A stretch of DNA of 29,607 nucleotides, taken from an uncultured Methylophilus sp. (GTDB lineage Bacteria > Pseudomonadota > Gammaproteobacteria > Burkholderiales > Methylophilaceae). The stretch is from contig CAKZJM010000218.1 of assembly GCA_936943315.1 (NCBI GenBank), forward strand, positions 1-29,607, read 5' to 3'. The first letter of the stretch is position 1. Each line of letters opens with the position of its first letter. This document shows, one piece after another, positions 25,389-29,607 of the stretch. The position numbers and the translations under genes were made by a program. The notes below the pieces were generated by a model. It was not told the DNA's origin. It was given only the letters and a program-made list of their open reading frames with translations, and did no database searches.

Positions 25389-26456
25389 TTATTTCCAGCT
25401 ATAACCCAAGGTGAACAACGCGCGTGTATCGGCCTTGACGCGGTCATCGACCGGGCGGCTGTCGTAGTTATAGTCGACCTGGGTGCTGGCGCTCAGGCCA
25501 AAAATAAATGGGAAACGTAAGCCTGTAGAGCTATAAAGCAAGATCTGGGAAGGCGCCCTGGGTGTGTATAACACTTCGTGACGGTGAAAAGCCTGCACAA
25601 AAGAGTCAAACAGATATTGGTTATAGTTCACCGCCCAGCGTAAAGCCAGATGATTCTCGTCCGTTTCTTCGTAATAGTCCTGTTTAATCCAGGAGAGACC
25701 GCCTTCTAATGAAAGATTGCGCTTTTCACCTTCAAAAATCTGGTAACCCGTACCCACACCGTACTGGCTACGCAGCCTGATATCCCTGAAACGGTCTTTC
25801 TCCTGGATGGTGTTGAGGTAGCTAAACCATTTTTTGGTAAAAAAGTGGTCGTACTGTCCACGCACACGCGCGTTGTTTTGCGTTTGTTGATCGTTGTCTT
25901 CTGCCCAGTAGTAATAGCCTTGCACCGTGTAACGATTTTCCAGGCCACGCAAGATTGACTCACCGTTAAACTGCATGTTGCGGTTATCGCTATTGCCGCT
26001 GTTAAGCGCGCCGCCCAGACTCAGGTTACCCGTCCACACATAGCCTTCACCGATGAGGTCGCGCGTCGGGTTGATGTAGTGAATCTCATCCAGCTCGGTG
26101 TCGACCAGGACACTATTGGTTTCCTCGTCCAGGATCACCTGACCTTCATCAGTATGCACAAGCTTACCGTTGACGATGCTGCCATCAGACAATTGCATGA
26201 GGATGGGTTTCTCGGCATCTATGCTATGGATATCACTCCAGTTAATTTTGACTTCGTCAGCATAGGTGGTTTTGACGGTTAATTTGTTCGAGATTTTGAC
26301 GCCCAGAGTGCCGGTGATCTTATCGCCGTTTTTTAGCCAGATAGTATCTGCACACACAGTGTTTGAAAGCAGAGGCAAAGCCATCAGCAAGAATGTTGTT
26401 TTATTGATTGCCTGACGTGCATATGAAAAGGCCGGCGTGGCCAAACTTTGAGGCAT
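25389..26456 (-). CDS. Exported DUF481-family outer-membrane beta-barrel protein
   Basis: Function unknown; DUF481 proteins are predicted salt- or stress-related outer-membrane barrels. I start at the ATG at 26456, which has GGGAG six bases upstream; the frame extends 22 residues further to 26522 without support. The 355-residue product has a long n-region, a hydrophobic TFLLMALPLLSN stretch and a probable signal-peptidase site after VCA (about residue 36). Next come two similar beta modules, WLKNGDKITGTL...INWSDIHSI and MQLSDGSIVNGKL...VDTELDEIHYI, an apparent internal duplication. The rest is DUF481: GNLSLGGALNSGNSDNRN, alternating aromatic strands, and a terminal LFTLGYSWK suited to BAM-mediated insertion. 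It is divergent from the methyltransferase gene. Confidence 0.87.
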   Translation of the reverse strand: MPQSLATPAFSYARQAINKTTFLLMALPLLSNTVCADTIWLKNGDKITGTLGVKISNKLTVKTTYADEVKINWSDIHSIDAEKPILMQLSDGSIVNGKLVHTDEGQVILDEETNSVLVDTELDEIHYINPTRDLIGEGYVWTGNLSLGGALNSGNSDNRNMQFNGESILRGLENRYTVQGYYYWAEDNDQQTQNNARVRGQYDHFFTKKWFSYLNTIQEKDRFRDIRLRSQYGVGTGYQIFEGEKRNLSLEGGLSWIKQDYYEETDENHLALRWAVNYNQYLFDSFVQAFHRHEVLYTPRAPSQILLYSSTGLRFPFIFGLSASTQVDYNYDSRPVDDRVKADTRALFTLGYSWK

Positions 26457-26684
26457 AGAGAACTCCCTGAAACATTGAACAACAGCGCTGTCGGGCAGCG
26501 AATTGATGCAGCATTTACCCACTCAGCTGCAAGGCAGCCGTATTGAAAAAGTGCTGCCTACCATAGACATGATACGTAAAACGACGATTGAGTTCCCGAG
26601 AGTGGCCACATCGTGAACACCAGGCTCAATCCTGAACCTGGCCCGTGTTAAACTGGCGACTTGAAATTTTAAACCATATCTAGC

Positions 26685-27518
26685 ATGGTCAAGACACAAT
26701 TGCCGCCTGAAGTTAAACCTGGCCAATCTCTCCCTTTATTGCAAGCGCTACACATTTTAACGCGCGATGGTAAGCTCAATCAGGATAGCCGTCGCAAGCT
26801 CAAACAAGTGTACCACCTGGTCAATTTTATCGAGCCGCTGATGCAAGCCGTCATGGAGAAACAGTCTCAACCGGTGCTGGTGGATCATGGCGCGGGCAAA
26901 TCTTACCTGGGCTTTATTTTGTATGATTTGCTGCTCAAGCAACATGCAGGCTGCACCGTGGTGGGGATTGAAAGCCGTGGTGAACTCATAGAAAAATCCC
27001 GGCAATTAGCGCAGGAGTGTGGGTTTGACCGCATGCAGTTTGAGCACCTGACCGTGGCCGAGGCCATGCAGTCGCAGCAATTGCCGCCAACGGTGGATAT
27101 TGTGACAGCGTTGCACGCCTGTAATACCGCAACGGATGACGCGATCCAGTTTGGGCTGCAAAAGCAGGCGCAGTTTATGGTGCTGGTTCCTTGTTGCCAG
27201 GCGGAAGTCGCCGAAGTCATGCGGCAACACAAGGCTGAAACGCTTGCTAAAACCTTCCTCAGTGAGTTGTGGCGCCATCCTATCCATACCCGTGAATTTG
27301 GTAGCCAGGTCACCAATGTTTTACGTTGCCTGGCGCTGGAAGCCCACGGTTATCAGGTCACGGTCACCGAACTGGTAGGGTGGGAGCACTCGATGAAAAA
27401 TGAGCTCATCATTGCCAAATATACCGGCCAACGCAAGCGCAGTGCCCGTGAACGCGGATTGCAACTGTTAGAGCAACTGAATCTGACCAGTCTTGCTCAC
27501 CGCTTTAATTTTCAGTAA
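26685..27518 (+). CDS. METTL25-like SAM-dependent methyltransferase (Methyltransf_32 type)
   Basis: A 277-residue protein that looks like a cytosolic methyltransferase. It has a helical N-terminus with KLKQVYHLVNFIEPL, a SAM-binding motif VDHGAGKSYLGFIL (about 65-78), an acidic VVGIESR at the end of strand 2, LHACNTATDDAI, and LVPCCQAEVAEVM. The HACxTATD and PCC elements typify the Methyltransf_32 group, which includes eukaryotic METTL25 and many uncharacterised bacterial proteins. The substrate is unknown. The ATG at 26685 has no clear ribosome site. It is divergent from the DUF481 gene and convergent with ompW; the ompW terminator begins only eight bases after its stop. Confidence 0.8.
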   Translation: MVKTQLPPEVKPGQSLPLLQALHILTRDGKLNQDSRRKLKQVYHLVNFIEPLMQAVMEKQSQPVLVDHGAGKSYLGFILYDLLLKQHAGCTVVGIESRGELIEKSRQLAQECGFDRMQFEHLTVAEAMQSQQLPPTVDIVTALHACNTATDDAIQFGLQKQAQFMVLVPCCQAEVAEVMRQHKAETLAKTFLSELWRHPIHTREFGSQVTNVLRCLALEAHGYQVTVTELVGWEHSMKNELIIAKYTGQRKRSARERGLQLLEQLNLTSLAHRFNFQ

Positions 27519-27525
27519 ATCTTTC

Positions 27526-27561
27526 AAAAAAAACCTCTGACACCGGGATAGCATCAGAGGT
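27526..27561 (-). terminator. Intrinsic terminator of ompW
   Basis: On the minus strand an eight-base-pair stem (ACCTCTGA with TCAGAGGT, arms 27554-27561 and 27533-27540) encloses a 13-base loop and is followed directly by eight T (27533-27526, the first shared with the stem). It begins about 50 bases after the ompW stop. Orientation and T-run fit ompW. Confidence 0.85.
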
Positions 27562-27609
27562 AAATGGAGCGTTTTAATGCCCCAGGGAAGATCTGTATGA
27601 AAAATCTGC

Positions 27610-28317
27610 TTAGAAGCGTTTGCCGATACCCAGGCTGATTACCCATGGATTGACGTCGAGGGAGTCGATTTTGGTCCAGGAATTGCCTGCTAATGGGTTT
27701 CTTAATTTAACGTCGGTATCAATCCAGAGATATTTCACATCTGCGTTCAATAACCAGCCATCTTTTAAATTGATATCCAGCCCAGCCTGTAATGCTGGGC
27801 CAAAACTGTCACGATCAATCTTGATTTTGCTGCCTTGCAATGCGCCCACACTGGATTGATTCAGTGTCAACGTTCTATCCAGCATGAATGTGGCGTTAAT
27901 CCCTGCACCTACATAAGGGTCAAATGTCTGGTCAGGATTAAAGTGCCACTGAACTGTCAGTGTCGGTGGTAAAGCATCAATACTGCCCAGTTTCTGGTTA
28001 GGTACCACAGAGCCAGGTTCTTTGCTCACACTGACATCATGTTTAGAGCCCAAGGCCAAAATCAACTCGGTCGCGATATTCTTGGTCCAGTAGTAGCTGA
28101 TATCCAGCTCGGGGATGGTATTGCTGTCCAGCTTCAGTTCAGCACCATTAGACATGACGTTTGCCACATTCTTGTTCACATATTTGCCCAGATCACTACT
28201 TTCATTAGGGCTGATATTGGTGGCACGCAAGCGTACGACCCAGTCACCCTGTTCGGCATAGGCGTTCATGGCAGGCAACAAGGCAGCCAACATTAAACTG
28301 ATTGCGGTTTTTTTCAT
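27610..28317 (-). CDS. ompW: OmpW family outer-membrane protein
   Basis: A small eight-stranded outer-membrane barrel, thought to be a channel for hydrophobic molecules. From the ATG at 28317 the protein has 235 residues: a signal peptide MKKTAISLMLAALLPAMNAYA (cleavage after AYA), then GDWVVRLRATNISPNESS, DISYYWTKNIATELILALG, LPPTLTVQWHFNPDQTFDPYVGAGINAT, an LQAGLDINLKDGWLLNADVKYLWIDTDVKL strand pair, and the final VNPWVISLGIGKRF with a terminal aromatic. These are clear OmpW signatures. GGAG lies eight bases before the ATG; the longer frame from 28395 lacks support and would cover the promoter. Expression is probably activated by an FNR-type regulator, see the promoter entry. Confidence 0.93.
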   Translation of the reverse strand: MKKTAISLMLAALLPAMNAYAEQGDWVVRLRATNISPNESSDLGKYVNKNVANVMSNGAELKLDSNTIPELDISYYWTKNIATELILALGSKHDVSVSKEPGSVVPNQKLGSIDALPPTLTVQWHFNPDQTFDPYVGAGINATFMLDRTLTLNQSSVGALQGSKIKIDRDSFGPALQAGLDINLKDGWLLNADVKYLWIDTDVKLRNPLAGNSWTKIDSLDVNPWVISLGIGKRF

Positions 28318-28353
28318 TGTGTTCACTCCATTAGGTGCATTGAATTTGATCGC

Positions 28354-28395
28354 ATTGTAGGTTTGGTGGACAAACCCGGTATTGACCCAAATCAA
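28354..28395 (-). promoter_or_regulatory. Class II FNR/ANR-type promoter of ompW
   Basis: On the minus strand TTGATTTGGGTCAA (28395-28382) matches the FNR consensus TTGAT-N4-ATCAA at nine of ten fixed positions. After exactly 22 bases comes TACAAT (28359-28354), a good -10. The predicted start is near 28347, placing the box centre at -41.5, the classical activating position, with a 29-base leader before the ATG. E. coli ompW is known to respond to FNR, which supports the reading. Confidence 0.8.
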
Positions 28396-28457
28396 CTAAC
28401 GACTTTTTTGATGCCGTCGGGGTAAATGGAGGAATGAAGGCGTGCTTAAGGAGGGGA

Positions 28458-28481
28458 GATACCAGTGAACGCACTGGTATC
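28458..28481. terminator. Stem-loop after the small exported protein gene
   Basis: A perfect ten-base-pair stem (GATACCAGTG with CACTGGTATC) with a four-base loop, starting 22 bases after the stop of the gene at 28504-28818 and upstream of the ompW promoter. It is followed on the minus strand by a C-rich pyrimidine stretch, not a T-run, so a terminator role is only possible. It could also protect the 3' end. Confidence 0.5.
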
Positions 28482-28503
28482 AATCATGGGGAATAACGAA
28501 TGC

Positions 28504-28818
28504 TTAATAATCGCTACGTTGTTTCCAGGCGTCATCGAGTACTTTGGATTTTTGCTCAAAGATGGCTTTTTTGCTTTCCAGCTCTTTTTCTATTTGTACC
28601 TTATCAGCTTGATACTGGTTTAAACGCTGCTGTTCCTGCGCGACCAGGGCCTCCTGCGATTTGATTTTCTGCTGGATATCGCTGAGCCTGCTCATGGCGT
28701 CACCCACTGCATCACGAGCACTCGCTGCTTCTGCCTGTTCGTTGCTGATATTACGCGCAAAAACAGGTTGGCTTAGGGTGCTGATCAATAACAAAACTGC
28801 AAGAGACTGTAAACGCAT
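28504..28818 (-). CDS. Small exported coiled-coil protein, function unknown
   Basis: A 104-residue protein I cannot name. Residues 1-22 form a signal peptide (hydrophobic LAVLLLISTLSQ, cleavage after VFA). The mature part is almost entirely charged and helical, rich in Gln, Glu, Lys, Ala and Asp, with heptad-like Leu/Ile/Val spacing in DAMSRLSDIQQKI...LVAQEQQRLNQYQADKVQIEKEL, so it is very likely a periplasmic coiled coil. There is no cysteine and no lipobox. A GGAG ribosome site lies six bases before the ATG, supporting a real gene. It is on the same strand as ompW, but a stem-loop and the ompW promoter separate them. The length and make-up recall short periplasmic DUF4124- or YbgF-coil-like proteins, without a real match. 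Confidence 0.8.
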   Translation of the reverse strand: MRLQSLAVLLLISTLSQPVFARNISNEQAEAASARDAVGDAMSRLSDIQQKIKSQEALVAQEQQRLNQYQADKVQIEKELESKKAIFEQKSKVLDDAWKQRSDY

Positions 28819-28843
28819 GCGTCACTCCGTGAGAATAAACAAA

Positions 28844-28869
28844 TATTTATACACTGACTATTCATACAC
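28844..28869. repeat. 11-base direct repeat upstream of the small exported protein gene
   Basis: TATTTATACAC (28844-28854) and TATTCATACAC (28859-28869) differ at one base and are spaced by TGAC, a 15-base period. They lie 26-51 bases before the start of the minus-strand gene, where an operator could be. No regulator can be named. Confidence 0.5.
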
Positions 28870-29143
28870 CGGCAGATTTCGGTCGTCAGCCGCTGTGATG
28901 AATAGTTTAGTCGGTGGTGATTATAAGTGTATTGATGCCTATTTAGTAAAGATGCCTGGCATTAGGTTCCTGAGACGCGGGTTCACGTGCATGCCGAGGT
29001 GCGCGTTTTTCCCAAACTAAAACATGCCTGGTCGCCGCCATTTTGGTTTGGTGTCGCTAGAAAAATAATGCTCAGAGGCCGCTGGCTTTGAATGCGCTTT
29101 TTAAGTTGATCCTTCACTGTTTAATACATTAATAGCAAATCAT

Positions 29144-29157
29144 TTGATCTACATCAG
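29144..29157 (+). promoter_or_regulatory. FNR/ANR-like binding site
   Basis: TTGATCTACATCAG matches TTGAT-N4-ATCAA at nine of ten fixed positions. A weak -10, TATTGT, starts 21 bases after the box; a TATAAA lies at 29184-29189. The nearest supported gene downstream is the PAS chemoreceptor at 29462, about 300 bases away, so the transcript would have a long leader or encode something short. Confidence 0.5.
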
Positions 29158-29461
29158 TACGCAAAAATTCAGATAACGTATTGTATAAAAAGGGAAATGT
29201 AGTGATTTTTGTAAGACGGACTCTGTACTCATGGCCAGACAAAGTGGTACTTGTAGTGAGGAGTGCAGAGATTGCCGAGTTGGGGAGACTCTGGTCTGGA
29301 TACCCTGGCCCCACAGTTGGTTTGGTAGTTGTAAAGCATTATGCAGTACACAGAGTGATGTAATCGTGAAACTGATGAGTAGCCAACCATTGGCAACGAG
29401 TGATTGAGTCTCTATTCATTAGCTTTCGACTTGATAATTGAACAATGGGAAGAAACTGATC

Positions 29462-29607
29462 ATGAAGAAAAACTTACCAGTCACAAACACTGAAATCCAC
29501 TTTGAGGATGCTCAGTTCATGCTTACCAGAACAAACCTCAAAGGCGTCATCACGTATGCCAACAAGGACTTTATTCAGGTGAGTGGCTACAGTGAAGAAG
29601 AACTGCT
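29462..29607 (+). CDS. PAS-domain N-terminus, probable Aer-like chemoreceptor, truncated by window
   Basis: Only the first 48 residues are visible. They begin MKKNLPVTNTEIHFEDAQFM and continue into a PAS domain with GVITYANKDFIQVSGYSEEELL. This N-terminus, with NLPVT followed within 35 residues by ITYAN-x-x-F-I-x-VSGY, is typical of Aer-type redox/aerotaxis receptors and related PAS chemoreceptors. In Aer, the PAS domain binds FAD and reports respiratory state to the CheA pathway, but the FAD-contact residues, membrane segment and signalling domain lie past the window. GGGAAG precedes the ATG by about 11 bases. The flagellar genes at the other end of the window show the cell is motile. A PAS-GGDEF or PAS kinase cannot be ruled out. 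Confidence 0.78.
   Translation, partial: MKKNLPVTNTEIHFEDAQFMLTRTNLKGVITYANKDFIQVSGYSEEEL

Larger units (their letters stand above)
28819..29461. other. 643-base stretch without a convincing gene
   Basis: Lies between the small exported protein gene (minus) and the PAS chemoreceptor (plus), so it should hold both divergent promoters. I see an 11-base direct repeat (28844-28869), an FNR-like box (29144-29157) and a small GCCAA-CCA-TTGGC hairpin (29382-29394). Frames of about 60 codons at 29129-29314 (minus) and 29181-29363 (plus) overlap each other and resemble no family I know. A regulatory RNA or a decayed gene around 29190-29400 cannot be excluded. Confidence 0.5.

Noticed and set aside
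26532..26562. GGCAGC/GCTGCC inverted repeat in the gap between the DUF481 gene and the methyltransferase.
   Set aside because: A six-base stem with a loop of about 15 bases is weak and not clearly placed as a terminator or operator.
28661..29020. A 119-codon plus-strand frame running over the small exported protein gene and past it.
   Set aside because: Most of it is antisense to the coiled-coil gene, which has a ribosome site and signal peptide; this frame has neither.
29202..29363. A 53-codon plus-strand frame starting GTG with AAGGG seven bases upstream, after the FNR-like box.
   Set aside because: The ribosome site is suggestive, but the product has no family features and a minus-strand frame overlaps it. 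Not supported enough to call a gene.

Overview
The window looks like a chromosomal segment of a flagellated Gram-negative bacterium, probably a betaproteobacterium. Methylophilaceae-like methylotrophs are my best guess, from the general look of the proteins only, and I could not test this. Flanking genes are housekeeping genes at roughly 50-57% G+C. The centre is a large, AT-richer surface-polysaccharide locus.

Layout. (1) 1-1559: the end of flgA, then flgM and flgN behind a textbook sigma-28 (FliA) promoter, closed by a strong hairpin terminator. (2) 1637-3544: the ABC-F ATPase gene uup. (3) 3630-20786: about 17 kb of co-directional (minus-strand) genes with mostly overlapping or near-zero spacing. 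(4) 20838-22868: rep helicase. (5) 22992-25228: a membrane diguanylate cyclase convergent with the GTPase rbgA/ylqF; their stop codons overlap. (6) 25389-28818: a DUF481 outer-membrane protein, a METTL25-like methyltransferase, ompW and a small exported coiled-coil protein. (7) 28819-29607: a 640-base stretch without a convincing gene, then the start of a PAS-domain (Aer-like) chemoreceptor that runs off the window.

The polysaccharide locus reads as an ABC-transporter-dependent O-antigen or similar glycan. In transcription order it holds: CDP-glucose synthesis and 4,6-dehydration (rfbF, rfbG); an RmlC-like epimerase; a TylCIII/TcaB9-type sugar C-methyltransferase; Wzm and Wzt, Wzt with a C-terminal glycan-recognition extension; an RmlD-like reductase; a zinc-ribbon methyltransferase; three glycosyltransferases or glycosyltransferase-like genes; gmd and rmd for GDP-D-rhamnose; another GT4; and a trio (4-reductase, small phosphoglycosyltransferase, WbpM-type 4,6-dehydratase) that fits synthesis and transfer of UDP-QuiNAc to undecaprenyl phosphate as the chain initiator. 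The model I infer is a QuiNAc-initiated, D-rhamnose-containing chain with a 3-C-methyl-branched 6-deoxyhexose made on CDP. Because the C-methyl-sugar genes surround wzm/wzt, that sugar or a methyl group could be the chain-end signal read by Wzt.

The clearest regulatory finds are the FliA promoter of flgM and a class II FNR/ANR-type promoter for ompW, with the box centred at -41.5 from the predicted start and a TACAAT -10. A second FNR-like box lies in the gene-free stretch before the PAS chemoreceptor. An 8-G tract inside rfbG is a possible slippage site.
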